64,000 nt of DNA from Pedobacter sp. PF22-3. GTDB taxonomy: Bacteria; Bacteroidota; Bacteroidia; Sphingobacteriales; Sphingobacteriaceae. Where the stretch lies: the NCBI RefSeq assembly GCF_026239555.1, contig NZ_JAPIVP010000001.1, positions 310,001 to 374,000 of the forward strand. The letters are read 5' to 3'. The position numbers and the translations under genes were made by a program. The notes below the pieces were generated by a model. That model was not told the DNA's origin. It made no database searches and saw only the letters and a list, made by a program, of their open reading frames with translations. Of the stretch, positions 27,229 to 36,760 are shown piece after piece (within the stretch, counting starts at the first letter, position 1; each line of letters begins with the position of its first letter).

Positions 27229-27993
27229 CTAAGCTGACAATAATTCTGCCTGATTTAAATTCGCATAGGCTTTAGCTTGCACCACATTACCTATAATAAT
27301 AATAGCCGGATAAGTTAAACCCGCCTGTTCTGCAGATTCCTGTAAATTTTGCACTGAACATACTACTTGCTTTTGATTGGGTAAGGTAGCATGCTGAATA
27401 ATTGCGGCAGGCATATCACCTAAACCCGCATCGCAATAAGCTTTAGAAATTTCGCCAACTTTTTTCATCCCCATATATATCACCACTGTAGCCGAACTTT
27501 TCATGGCACATTTTAAATCGTTGGTTAAGCTCCCGTCCTTTTTAGTTCCGGTAAGTATCCAGACACTTTCACTAATTCCCCGGTGAGTTAAGGGCACATC
27601 AATAAAACCTGCACCCTGCATACTACTTATACCTGGGATATAATGACATTTAATGCCCCTGGCCTCCGCATAAATCAGTTCTTCGAAACCTCTGCCAAAA
27701 ATAAAAGGATCTCCACCCTTTAAACGCACTACTACCTGGTAATTTTGGGCATTTTCGACTATTAATTCATTTATTTTCTCTTGTGGGGTGTATTTTTCAT
27801 AGGGTTGCTTGCCAACATAGATCATTTTGCATGTTTTCGGAGCAATTTCCAGTAATTTTTCATTACTTAAGTTGTCATAAAGAATAACTTCTGCTCTTTT
27901 TAACACATTAAAAGCTTTCATTGTGATTAATTCAGGATCCCCTGGACCTCCACCCATTATAAAAAGTCCAAAATCAGTATTTTTTTGATTCAT
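27229..27993 (-). CDS. Uroporphyrinogen-III C-methyltransferase (SUMT)
   Basis: 254 residues. Makes precorrin-2 from uroporphyrinogen III with SAM, the committed step to siroheme. Family marks: VIMGGGPGDPELIT near the start, LYDNL, VVRLKGGDPFIFGRG, IPGISS and LTHRG. It is a stand-alone SUMT (no CysG dehydrogenase/ferrochelatase domain). It is divergent from nirB, whose product needs siroheme, so the placement fits cofactor supply. Shares the promoter region with nirB. Confidence 0.92.
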   Translation of the reverse strand: MNQKNTDFGLFIMGGGPGDPELITMKAFNVLKRAEVILYDNLSNEKLLEIAPKTCKMIYVGKQPYEKYTPQEKINELIVENAQNYQVVVRLKGGDPFIFGRGFEELIYAEARGIKCHYIPGISSMQGAGFIDVPLTHRGISESVWILTGTKKDGSLTNDLKCAMKSSATVVIYMGMKKVGEISKAYCDAGLGDMPAAIIQHATLPNQKQVVCSVQNLQESAEQAGLTYPAIIIIGNVVQAKAYANLNQAELLSA

Positions 27994-28058
27994 AATTTTA
28001 ATTATTTAACTATTTAAATATAAAAGTGATGATAATTTATTAAAAAGTTAAATATTTT

Positions 28059-28072
28059 ATGATAAAAATCAT
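28059..28072. promoter_or_regulatory. FNR-like dyad in the SUMT/nirB intergenic region
   Basis: ATGATAAAAATCAT: perfect inverted repeat with a 4-base spacer, differing from the FNR consensus TTGAT-N4-ATCAA only at the outermost base of each arm. It lies 66 bases from the SUMT start and 154 from nirB. A Crp/Fnr regulator is encoded at the far end of the same cluster (39634-40317). Confidence 0.6.
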
Positions 28073-28225
28073 GATTTAATAACTTTTAATTTAATTATAA
28101 CCTATATTTGAATATTAAAAATCATATAAACATTAAATTATGTGTTTGTATATCGATTTTTTTAATAAAAACCACATCAAAACAAATAATCAGGAACTAA
28201 AAAACACTAAACACCTTTAAGATTT

Positions 28226-30739
28226 ATGAAAGAACCACAAATAATCGTAATAGGAAATGGAATGGTGGGATATAAATTCTGCGAAAAGATTAGATCAAAA
28301 ACTTCTTCTTTTAATCTTGTTGTTTTTGGAGAGGAACCCCGTAGAGCTTACGATCGTGTTCATTTAAGTGAATATTTTAATGGCAAAACCGCCGATAACC
28401 TCTCCCTTTCTACAGAAAATTGGTATCAGGAACAAAATATTAGCCTATTTCTCAATAACCCGGTTACTAAAATAGACCGCGACCTTCAAAAAGTTTATAC
28501 TGCCAATGGTGTGGATTACAACTACGATATTCTTGTTTTTGCTACTGGTTCAGGCGCTTTCGTTCCTAACATCCCTGGCATTGAAAAAGAAGGCGTTTTT
28601 GTTTACCGTACTATAGAAGATCTTGATCTCATTAGTAGTTACGCAAAAAAGGCTAAAACAGCTTCAGTTATAGGAGGCGGTTTATTAGGACTAGAAGCCG
28701 CTAAAGCCTTAATTGATCTGGGGATTGAAAAAACGAGTATTATTGAATTTGCACCGCGCTTAATGCCCAGGCAAATTGATGCTGCAGGTAGCGATATGCT
28801 TAAATCGAAGCTGGCAGATTTAGGCTTACAGATCCATTTAAATAAAAATACCACGAGCATTGAAGGTGATGCCTGTATTAGTGCATTAAAGTTTAGTGAT
28901 GATACCGCTTTAGATGTCGACATGCTGGTGATCTCTGCCGGCATAAAACCACGCGATGAACTAGCGAAAGCCTGCGGCATTGAAGTTGGTCCACGGGGCG
29001 GAATTGTAGTTGACAAAAAAATGCAGACCAACGATCCAGCGGTATTTGCCATTGGCGAATGTGCTTTATACGATGGAATGATTTATGGTTTGATTGCGCC
29101 AGGCTACGAAATGGCCGAGGTATTGGCCGCAAATCTTTGCGAAGGTGATAAAACATTTACCGGATTTGATATGAGCACCAAACTCAAACTAATCGGCATT
29201 GATGTGGCCAGTTTTGGAGATAATTTTATCACCGAGCCGGATTGCCGTACCATCATCTTCGAAAACAAACACAAAGGAGTTTATAAAAGAATAAATGTTA
29301 GTAATGACGGGCAATACCTTTTAGGAGGTATATTAATTGGAGATGCAACAGCATATAACCTGCTGTTGCAAACCTCTAATAACCGGATTGTATTACCAGA
29401 AAACCCTGAGGAACTAATTCTGGGTGCACGTGGCGGAAGCGAACCTGCAGGCGGAGCCGGAATTACAGGTTTACCAGACGGTGCATTGATCTGTAGCTGT
29501 GAAGGTGTTAGTAAAGGCGACATCTGCTCGGCAGTTGCTGATGGCTCTTGCGAAAACATCGATGACCTGAAGAAATGCACCAAAGCAGGCACAGGCTGTG
29601 GTGGTTGTTTGCCAATGGTTAAAGATTTAATGACTTATACTTTAAAATCGCAGGGCAAATACATTAAAAACGTTATCTGTGAACACTTTAATTATAGTAG
29701 GCAAGAACTTTTTGACCTCATTCATATTCATGAATTAAAAAGTTATGATGAAGTACTAGATACATTGGGCAAAAATGATGGTTGCGAAGTATGTAAACCA
29801 TTGGTATCATCGCTCCTAGCCAGCCTGTGGAATGAAATGATCCTTAAAAAAGGAAACGATGTGGCACAGGATAGTAACGACCGTTTTCTGGCTAACATTC
29901 AAAAAGGCGGCTCATATTCTGTAGTACCTAGGGTTCCGGGTGGAGAAATTACGCCTGATAAATTGATAGTAATTGGCGAAGTAGCTAAAAAATACAACCT
30001 CTACACCAAAATTACAGGTGGTCAGCGGATTGATATGTTTGGGGCACACCTTAACGACCTTCCTATTATCTGGGAGGAACTAATCGCAGCAGGTTTTGAA
30101 AGCGGGCATGCTTACGGAAAAGGCTTAAGAACAGTTAAAAGCTGTGTGGGCAGTACCTGGTGCAGATTTGGTTTGCATGATAGCGTGAGTTTTGCCATCA
30201 GAATCGAAGAGAGATACAGAGGTATCCGTGCGCCGCATAAATTTAAATCAGCGGTAAGTGGCTGTATCAGGGAATGTGCAGAAGCCCAAAGTAAAGATTT
30301 TGGGATTATAGCCACAGAAAAAGGCTGGAATTTATATGTATGCGGAAATGGAGGAAGCAAGCCTCAACATGCTCTTTTACTGGCAACAGATCTCGACAGC
30401 GAAACCTGTATCCAATACATCGACAGATTTTTGATGTTTTACATCCGCACAGCTGATCCTCTTACCCGAACCGCAACCTGGCTGAACAAAATGGAAGGTG
30501 GAATAGATTACCTGCGGAACGTAATCATCAACGATAGTTTAGGGATGGCCGCTCAATGGGAAAATGAAATTGAAAATTTAATCGCTTCTTACAAATGCGA
30601 GTGGAAAGAAGCCGTTGAAAATCCTGCCATCAGAAAGCGGTTCTCTCATTTTGTAAATGCACCGGAAGACAAAGACCCAACCATAGAATTTGTTGAAATG
30701 CGCGGACAAAAAAGAACAGCCGAATGGAAAACAGTTTAA
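28226..30739 (+). CDS. nirB: Nitrite reductase [NAD(P)H] large subunit NirB
   Basis: 837 residues. Reduces nitrite to ammonium in the cytoplasm. Domain order: FAD/NAD pyridine-nucleotide oxidoreductase about 1-320; NAD(P)H-nitrite reductase linker; BFD [2Fe-2S] domain about 420-475 (ICSCEGV, CTKAGTGCGGC); a second BFD-like stretch with GCEVCKPL; ferredoxin-like half domain about 555-620; and the siroheme/[4Fe-4S] domain with CVGSTWC near 640 and CIRECAEAQ near 680 (the CX5C...CX3C ligand set is intact). First gene of nirB-nirD-unknown-narK-nasA. Confidence 0.94.
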   Translation: MKEPQIIVIGNGMVGYKFCEKIRSKTSSFNLVVFGEEPRRAYDRVHLSEYFNGKTADNLSLSTENWYQEQNISLFLNNPVTKIDRDLQKVYTANGVDYNYDILVFATGSGAFVPNIPGIEKEGVFVYRTIEDLDLISSYAKKAKTASVIGGGLLGLEAAKALIDLGIEKTSIIEFAPRLMPRQIDAAGSDMLKSKLADLGLQIHLNKNTTSIEGDACISALKFSDDTALDVDMLVISAGIKPRDELAKACGIEVGPRGGIVVDKKMQTNDPAVFAIGECALYDGMIYGLIAPGYEMAEVLAANLCEGDKTFTGFDMSTKLKLIGIDVASFGDNFITEPDCRTIIFENKHKGVYKRINVSNDGQYLLGGILIGDATAYNLLLQTSNNRIVLPENPEELILGARGGSEPAGGAGITGLPDGALICSCEGVSKGDICSAVADGSCENIDDLKKCTKAGTGCGGCLPMVKDLMTYTLKSQGKYIKNVICEHFNYSRQELFDLIHIHELKSYDEVLDTLGKNDGCEVCKPLVSSLLASLWNEMILKKGNDVAQDSNDRFLANIQKGGSYSVVPRVPGGEITPDKLIVIGEVAKKYNLYTKITGGQRIDMFGAHLNDLPIIWEELIAAGFESGHAYGKGLRTVKSCVGSTWCRFGLHDSVSFAIRIEERYRGIRAPHKFKSAVSGCIRECAEAQSKDFGIIATEKGWNLYVCGNGGSKPQHALLLATDLDSETCIQYIDRFLMFYIRTADPLTRTATWLNKMEGGIDYLRNVIINDSLGMAAQWENEIENLIASYKCEWKEAVENPAIRKRFSHFVNAPEDKDPTIEFVEMRGQKRTAEWKTV

Positions 30740-30772
30740 TCAAGAACCGTTACAAACCTAATAAACCCCTAA

Positions 30773-31123
30773 ATGATGAATGAACAATCAAATTGGCTTG
30801 CAGCCTGCCGAGTCGAAGATGCCATTGAGAATGGTGGCGTTTGCGTAAAACATGGTGAAGATCAGATTGCACTTTTCTATTTCACCAGGAGAAATGAATG
30901 GTACGCCACACAAAATGAATGCCCGCACAAAAAGCAAATGGCATTAAGCCGTGGAATGATTGGCTCTACTACTGATGAACCTAAGGTAGCCTGCCCTTTC
31001 CATAAAAAAACATTCTCATTGAGTACCGGCGAATGTTTAAGCGGCGACGAATGCGCCATAAAAACCTATCCTGTAAAGATAGAAAACGGAACTGTTTATA
31101 TTGGTACAACGCCAAAATCTTAA
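30773..31123 (+). CDS. nirD: Nitrite reductase small subunit NirD (Rieske type)
   Basis: 116 residues, starts 33 bases after nirB. Rieske ligands are present: NECPHKKQM and VACPFHKKTF (CxH ... CxxH), so unlike the classical E. coli NirD this copy should bind a [2Fe-2S] cluster. Small subunit of the assimilatory nitrite reductase. Ends with a typical YPVKIENGTVYI edge. Confidence 0.9.
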   Translation: MMNEQSNWLAACRVEDAIENGGVCVKHGEDQIALFYFTRRNEWYATQNECPHKKQMALSRGMIGSTTDEPKVACPFHKKTFSLSTGECLSGDECAIKTYPVKIENGTVYIGTTPKS

Positions 31124-31181
31124 CCTGACCACTTAAGATTTAAACTTTTCGGGATTAAAATTTAACCCAAACCAAACCGAC

Positions 31182-31577
31182 ATGAAAATTTCTAATTATG
31201 TAGCCATAACAGGCTGCCTCGCACTTACCTTGTTCTCTTTTTCAGCTAAATCGCAAACTAAAGCTGTTTTATTCGACGGTACTATTGTTGCCGGATATGT
31301 TGATCATGGTGCTTTTATAAACTGTACAGGCCCGGGCATCAAATTCAGTAAAAAACCTTACACCGTTTTATTGGGACTATTGCCCAGTTTAAGAATTAAA
31401 GAAGATAAAGTGGCTGCCGGAGCGCCAAAAAATGCAGCCCTAACCCCTAATCTTGGTTTTGGCTTAACAACAGCCTTTCGCCATATCGCTTTACAAGTGC
31501 CCTTATATTACAACCCTAAAACTGCAGTCAAAAATGGCGAATGGAACGTTGGTGTAGGTTTTGGCTATAAATTTTAA
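31182..31577 (+). CDS. Secreted hypothetical protein of the nitrate cluster
   Basis: 131 residues with a signal peptide (ISNYVAITGCLALTLFSFSAKSQ). The mature part is short, rich in beta strands and Gly, and ends GVGFGYKF with a terminal aromatic, like an outer-membrane protein edge strand. Lies between nirD and narK on the same strand; no family recognised. It may affect nitrate entry across the outer membrane, but this is inference from context only. Confidence 0.65.
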   Translation: MKISNYVAITGCLALTLFSFSAKSQTKAVLFDGTIVAGYVDHGAFINCTGPGIKFSKKPYTVLLGLLPSLRIKEDKVAAGAPKNAALTPNLGFGLTTAFRHIALQVPLYYNPKTAVKNGEWNVGVGFGYKF

Positions 31578-31611
31578 AAGAACCTATTCATTTACGCTTA
31601 AACCGAACGTT

Positions 31612-32979
31612 ATGACACTAAGCACCATTACTAAACCGCTAGATAAATTAAATATATTTTCGCTCAAAGGTGTTCAGATGAAGACCTTTCATATTACCTG
31701 GTTAACTTTCTTCTTCTGTTTCTTCGCCTGGTTCGGAATGGCGCCTTTGATGAAGATAGCAAGAGAACAGCTTCACCTTACCAAAGATCAGGTGGGTAAC
31801 ATTCAAATTGCCTCGGTATCGGCTACTATTATTGCCCGCTTACTCATTGGCAGATTGATTGATAAATTTGGCCCAAAACTGATCTATACCTGGCTTCTGG
31901 TGCTTTGCGCGATTCCGGTTTTATTAATCGGAACCAGTCACTCTTACACTTCTTTTTTGCTTTTCCGCCTGGCCATTGGCGTAATTGGTGCATCATTCGT
32001 CATTACCCAATTTCATACTTCGATTATGTTTGCACCCAATATTAAAGGGACAGCCAATGCAACGGCAGGAGGTTTTGGAAACGCTGGCGGTGGTGCAGCC
32101 AATTTATTTATGCCATTAATTGCATCCGGTTTTACGGCTCTTGGTTTTTGCAGTACTGAAGACAGCTGGCGTTATGCCATGATTTTTCCTGGCGTAATGC
32201 TTTTGATCTGTGCTTTTTTATATCACCGTTTCACATTGGATAGCCCCCAGGGAGATTTTAAAAACCTGAAAGATGAAGACGTAAAAAGCAACAAAAATAC
32301 CTTCTTGCTCGCTGCAAAAGATTACCGTACCTGGATTTTAACCATTGCCTACGCAGCCTGTTTTGGTGTAGAAATTACGGTAGACAACTTTGCACCGATC
32401 TTTTTTACAGATTCATTTGGCGCAACCATAGCTGTGGCCGGAATGGTTGCAGGCATTTTTGGCTGGATTAATATTTTCGCCAGACCATTGGGCGGAATTG
32501 TTGCCGATAAAATTGGTAAAACCTGGGGATTTGATGGCAAAACACTTTTGCTCGCCTTGTTGCTTTTGGTAGAAGGGGTTGGTTTAATCTGGTTTGCAAA
32601 ATCGGGCAATATCGGGATGGCCATTTTCATGATGTTTGTTTTCGGCTTAAGTTTAAAAATGGCCAATGGTGCAACTTACAGCCTTGTTCCATTCATTAAT
32701 CCGCTTGCAGTTGGTAGTGTAGCAGGTATTGTAGGTGCTGGTGGAAATATCGGCGCCATGCTTATCGCCTTTATGTTTAAAGCTAAGGCCAGTCACGCGT
32801 CTAAAAATGTAATTGAAAACGGACTTAGCGTTCAAAAAGATCTGATCGATTATACCAGCGCGTTTACCTTACTTGGCTTTATTATCCTCGGAATTGGCGT
32901 GGCAGTATTCATTTTCAGAACCGTTATGGCACAAAAAACATCACAAATAGAAGACCTGGTGCTTACCCCTGGCAAATAA
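31612..32979 (+). CDS. narK: Nitrate/nitrite transporter NarK/NasA-type (MFS)
   Basis: 455 residues from the ATG at 31612; a TTG upstream that overlaps the previous gene's end is rejected. Twelve membrane segments. Both nitrate-signature glycine stretches are visible: GGFGNAGGGAANLFMPL in the first half and IVGAGGNIGAML in the second. Imports nitrate for the following NasA. C-terminus is short and cytoplasmic. Confidence 0.92.
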   Translation: MTLSTITKPLDKLNIFSLKGVQMKTFHITWLTFFFCFFAWFGMAPLMKIAREQLHLTKDQVGNIQIASVSATIIARLLIGRLIDKFGPKLIYTWLLVLCAIPVLLIGTSHSYTSFLLFRLAIGVIGASFVITQFHTSIMFAPNIKGTANATAGGFGNAGGGAANLFMPLIASGFTALGFCSTEDSWRYAMIFPGVMLLICAFLYHRFTLDSPQGDFKNLKDEDVKSNKNTFLLAAKDYRTWILTIAYAACFGVEITVDNFAPIFFTDSFGATIAVAGMVAGIFGWINIFARPLGGIVADKIGKTWGFDGKTLLLALLLLVEGVGLIWFAKSGNIGMAIFMMFVFGLSLKMANGATYSLVPFINPLAVGSVAGIVGAGGNIGAMLIAFMFKAKASHASKNVIENGLSVQKDLIDYTSAFTLLGFIILGIGVAVFIFRTVMAQKTSQIEDLVLTPGK

Positions 32980-33015
32980 ATAACGTTAACAAAATCTACT
33001 ATACAAGCCGATCAT

Positions 33016-36000
33016 TTGAAAGAAGAAAAAAACATATCGCCTAACAAAACAACCACCTGCTGTTATTGCGGAGTGGGCTGTGGTATTGTGGTAAATAAAG
33101 ATATCCATGAGCGCATAACTGTTGAAGGAGACAAAAACCATCCTGTAAACAAAGGTATGCTGTGCAGTAAAGGCATGAATCTTCATTATACAGCAAATGA
33201 CAAAAGCGACAGGCTGCTCTACCCCGAAATGCGCTACAACAAAAACATGCCTCTCCAAAGGGTAAGCTGGGATACCGCACTGGAAAGAACAGCAGCCGTT
33301 TTTAAAGCATTGATTAAAAAACACGGTCCGGATAGCGTGGCCTTTTATGCCAGCGGACAATGTTTAACAGAAGAATATTACGTAGTAAATAAATTAATCA
33401 AAGGTTTTATCGGCAGCAATAACATCGATACCAACAGCCGCTTATGTATGAGCAGTGCGGTTGTTGGTTATAAAATGAGCTTAGGTGAAGATACCGTGCC
33501 CATTAGTTACGATGATATTGAAACTGCCGATTGTATTTTTGTTGCAGGCGCAAATCCAGCATGGTGCCATCCTATCCTGTGGCGCCGTGTTGAAGCCGCA
33601 AAACAGAAAAATCCTCATTTAAAAATTATTGTTAGCGACCCCAGGAAAACACAAACCTGTTCAATCGCCAATGTTCATTTACAGATTAATCCGGGTACCG
33701 ATATTACCCTACACCACGCCATTGGCAGATGTTTGATTGAAGATGGAAAAGTTGATCTTGATTTTATCACTAACAGTACTAATGGTTATGAAAAATACCG
33801 TGCTACTGTTTTCGGGACCTCATTGGCAGAGGCAGCAGCTATTTGTGGTATCGAAGAAAGTGATATCCGTTTGGCTGCGTCTTATATCGGCAATGCAAAA
33901 GGTTTTATCAGCATGTGGACGATGGGACTTAATCAAAGTGTGGTGGGCACGAACAAGAACCTTTCGCTCATTAACCTGAACCTGATTACAGGTCATATAG
34001 GCAAACCAGGAAGCGGACCTTTTTCACTTACCGGGCAACCAAATGCCATGGGTGGACGAGAAGTTGGCGGTTTAAGTAATTTATTACCGGCACACCGTGT
34101 TTTAGGCAATGAGAATCACCGCAATGAGGTCGAGAAATTTTGGCAGATCCCCTTGGGTACTATAGAGTCTAAACCAGGGTTAACTGCCACCGAAATGTTC
34201 GATGAGCTGAATACCGGTAAATTGAAAGCAATATGGATTTTATGTACCAATCCTTTAATCAGCCTGCCTGATGTCCGAATGGCCGAAGAAGGCTTAAAAA
34301 AAGCAAAATTTGTAGTTGTTCAAGACATTAGCAATACTGTAGAAACATTAAAATATGCTGATGTAGTTTTACCAGCAGCAGCCTGGGTTGAGAAAGAAGG
34401 CACCATGACTAACGCTGGGCGTTATATTTCTTACCTCAGCAAAGTAACCGAAGCACCTGGAGAAGTGCTGCCAGATTCGGAAATCATCTGCCGGTTTGCA
34501 AAAAAAATGGGCTATCATGGTTTCGGTTTTAAAAATGCAAGCGAAATATATGATGAACATGCAGCCCTTACCGAAGGAACCAATATCGATATTAGTGGCC
34601 TTAATTATGAAATTTTAAGAGAGAAAAGAGCCGTTCAATGGCCGTATCCGAAGCAAGAAAAGGCATTTGGAACAGCCAGGTTATTTACCGATCATCAGTT
34701 TTACACACCTGATAAAAAAGCCAATATTCTATCATTTGATGATCAGAACCAATCGGAAGCTTTAACACCGGAACATCCATTGATTTTAACTACGGGAAGA
34801 ATCAGGGATCAATGGCATACACGCAGCAAAACAGGTAAGGTAAATAAACTGAACCAGCACATTAGCGAATCTTTTTTAGAAATTAATCCTATTGATGCCA
34901 GAACACGGAACATTAAAGACAATGAAATTATCGAAATTTCCAGTTTACGTGGAAATGTCCGTGTAAAAGCAAAATTTTCGGAGGATATTAAACCCGGAGT
35001 AGTTTTTATGCCCATGCACTGGGGTAAAATCTTAAAAAGTGATTTAAACCGGGTAAATAATCTCACCAATAACCTGGTCGATCCGCAGAGCAAAGAACCC
35101 GATTTTAAGTTTAGTGCAGTAGAAGTAAAACTATATCAAAAAGCCCGGCAAAAGATTATCGTGATTGGTGCAGGTGCCGGTGCCTGTGGTTTTGTTAAAA
35201 GCTACAGGGCTTTAAATACCGAAGATGATATTGAGATCTTTAGTAAAGAGGATTTCCCATTTTACAACAGAGTGCTTCTCCCTGATTATATTATTGGCAC
35301 TTTACCCTGGCATAACCTCATTAAAATGAGTGACAGTGAGGAAACGGACTACAGAATAAAACTACACCGTGGTTTAGGTATCGACAAAATTAATAAAGAA
35401 GACAAAACCGTTACCGATAGCAACGGAGAAGTTCATTATTACGACATTCTGCTTCTGGCTACCGGAAGCAGGGCTTTTGTGCTTAAAGATCTCCCGAAAC
35501 TAAACGGCATATTTACCATGCGCAGCCGTAACGATGCCGACAGTTTTAAAAAACACGTGGATACCACCAATGGAAAAGTAGTGATTGTAGGTGGTGGTTT
35601 ATTGGGAATTGAACTGGCTACATCTTTGGCTGAAACAGGATCAAAAGTGACGATTATCCAACGGATTTCGAGATTAATGGGCCGTCAGTTGGATGCATTG
35701 GGCAGTCAATTACTACATGAAGAACTGACCAGCAAAGGCATTGAGATTTTTTATAATGATGAAGCCGACCGGATTATCGGAGAAAAAAACATTTCAGGCA
35801 TCCGTTTAAAAAGTGGTCTATTGATCTACTGCGAATCTTTGGTGATCGCCATAGGGACAGTCCCAAATACCGAAATGATTAAAGAAGCAGGAATTGAATG
35901 CAAACGAGGAGTTGTGGTTGACGAATACCTGAGAACCAATGAAAAAGACATTTATGCTATTGGTGAAATTGCAGAATTTAAAGGTCAGATGTACGGTATT

Positions 36001-36564
36001 ACCGCGGCAGCAGAGCAACAGGCAGAAATAGTAGCGCGGTTTCTCTGTGGAGATATTGCGAAATTCTATCAAGGGAGTCTGCTCATGAATATCCTAAAAA
36101 TGCACAGTTTAGAACTCTGCTCTTTAGGCTTGGCCGAAATCCCGAACAACGACCCTACTTACGAGGAAATTGTTTTTATTGATAAAGCCAAACGTTACTA
36201 TAAAAAGTGCATTGTACACAATGATAAACTGGTTGGGGCCATATTAATTGGCGATAAAAGTGAGTTTTTGGAATTTAGAAACCTGATTGAAAATAAAATA
36301 GAGCTGAGCGAAAAGCGGCTTCAACTGTTGAGGAGCGGTAAAACAACGGAACCTATTATCGGCAAAACCGTATGCAGCTGCAACAATGTTGGGGAAGGCA
36401 ACCTTATCAACAAAATTAAAGATGGTTGTAAAGATCATTTGCAGCTCTGCCAGTTAACAGGTGCCGGAATGGGTTGTGGGAGTTGCAGGCCAGAAGTAAA
36501 AGCGATTTTAGATTCGTTTGTAAATGTGCTTAAGACAGAACCAAAACCTGCTTTAATAGAATAA
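33016..36564 (+). CDS. nasA: Assimilatory nitrate reductase fused to NADH/FAD/[2Fe-2S] reductase
   Basis: 1182 residues, starting at a TTG (33016) because no in-frame ATG precedes the cluster motif. Part 1 (about 1-700) is a Mo-bisMGD oxidoreductase: [4Fe-4S] ligands CCYCGVGC...CSKG near residues 15-50, Mo-ligand Cys about 142 in NSRLCMSS, and the dinucleotide-binding domain about 585-700. Part 2 (about 712-1090) is an FAD/NAD oxidoreductase (VIGAGAGACGF, VVIVGGGLLGIE). Part 3 is a BFD [2Fe-2S] domain (VCSCNNVGEG, GMGCGSC near 1120-1160). The fusion lets NAD(P)H reduce nitrate without a separate NasB/NasC subunit. Reductase parts resemble NirB's N-terminal half. Confidence 0.93.
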   Translation: MKEEKNISPNKTTTCCYCGVGCGIVVNKDIHERITVEGDKNHPVNKGMLCSKGMNLHYTANDKSDRLLYPEMRYNKNMPLQRVSWDTALERTAAVFKALIKKHGPDSVAFYASGQCLTEEYYVVNKLIKGFIGSNNIDTNSRLCMSSAVVGYKMSLGEDTVPISYDDIETADCIFVAGANPAWCHPILWRRVEAAKQKNPHLKIIVSDPRKTQTCSIANVHLQINPGTDITLHHAIGRCLIEDGKVDLDFITNSTNGYEKYRATVFGTSLAEAAAICGIEESDIRLAASYIGNAKGFISMWTMGLNQSVVGTNKNLSLINLNLITGHIGKPGSGPFSLTGQPNAMGGREVGGLSNLLPAHRVLGNENHRNEVEKFWQIPLGTIESKPGLTATEMFDELNTGKLKAIWILCTNPLISLPDVRMAEEGLKKAKFVVVQDISNTVETLKYADVVLPAAAWVEKEGTMTNAGRYISYLSKVTEAPGEVLPDSEIICRFAKKMGYHGFGFKNASEIYDEHAALTEGTNIDISGLNYEILREKRAVQWPYPKQEKAFGTARLFTDHQFYTPDKKANILSFDDQNQSEALTPEHPLILTTGRIRDQWHTRSKTGKVNKLNQHISESFLEINPIDARTRNIKDNEIIEISSLRGNVRVKAKFSEDIKPGVVFMPMHWGKILKSDLNRVNNLTNNLVDPQSKEPDFKFSAVEVKLYQKARQKIIVIGAGAGACGFVKSYRALNTEDDIEIFSKEDFPFYNRVLLPDYIIGTLPWHNLIKMSDSEETDYRIKLHRGLGIDKINKEDKTVTDSNGEVHYYDILLLATGSRAFVLKDLPKLNGIFTMRSRNDADSFKKHVDTTNGKVVIVGGGLLGIELATSLAETGSKVTIIQRISRLMGRQLDALGSQLLHEELTSKGIEIFYNDEADRIIGEKNISGIRLKSGLLIYCESLVIAIGTVPNTEMIKEAGIECKRGVVVDEYLRTNEKDIYAIGEIAEFKGQMYGITAAAEQQAEIVARFLCGDIAKFYQGSLLMNILKMHSLELCSLGLAEIPNNDPTYEEIVFIDKAKRYYKKCIVHNDKLVGAILIGDKSEFLEFRNLIENKIELSEKRLQLLRSGKTTEPIIGKTVCSCNNVGEGNLINKIKDGCKDHLQLCQLTGAGMGCGSCRPEVKAILDSFVNVLKTEPKPALIE

Positions 36565-36640
36565 TCATAAACTGTGTTGGTTCTTCATCCTGAGAATAAG
36601 TTTTGGAAAAAATCAGGGTCGAGGTGGTCGGGCGCGGGGT

Positions 36641-36728
36641 ATCGTCATTCCCAACTTGATTGGGAATCGTAATGCCACGGCAGGTTTGTAGGTTGCATTA
36701 AGATTCCCGCCTGCGCGGGAATGACAAT
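36641..36728 (+). repeat. MITE-like dispersed repeat, family A copy 3 (best preserved)
   Basis: The clearest copy. Left end contains ATTCCC-AACTTGATT-GGGAAT (36647-36667), right end ATTCCC-GCCTGCGC-GGGAAT (36703-36722). Left GTCATTCCC..GGGAATCGTAATGC and right GCATTAAGATTCCC..GGGAATGAC are inverted copies, so the whole element folds into one long hairpin or two small ones. Sits in the gap between nasA and the next gene. Confidence 0.8.
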
Positions 36729-36760
36729 AGATTGTTAAAGAATATTTAAACTAAAATAAC

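Noticed and set aside
32349..32666. 105-codon antisense frame in narK
   Set aside because: Low-complexity Pro/Thr/Ala/Lys composition, typical of the antisense of a membrane protein gene.
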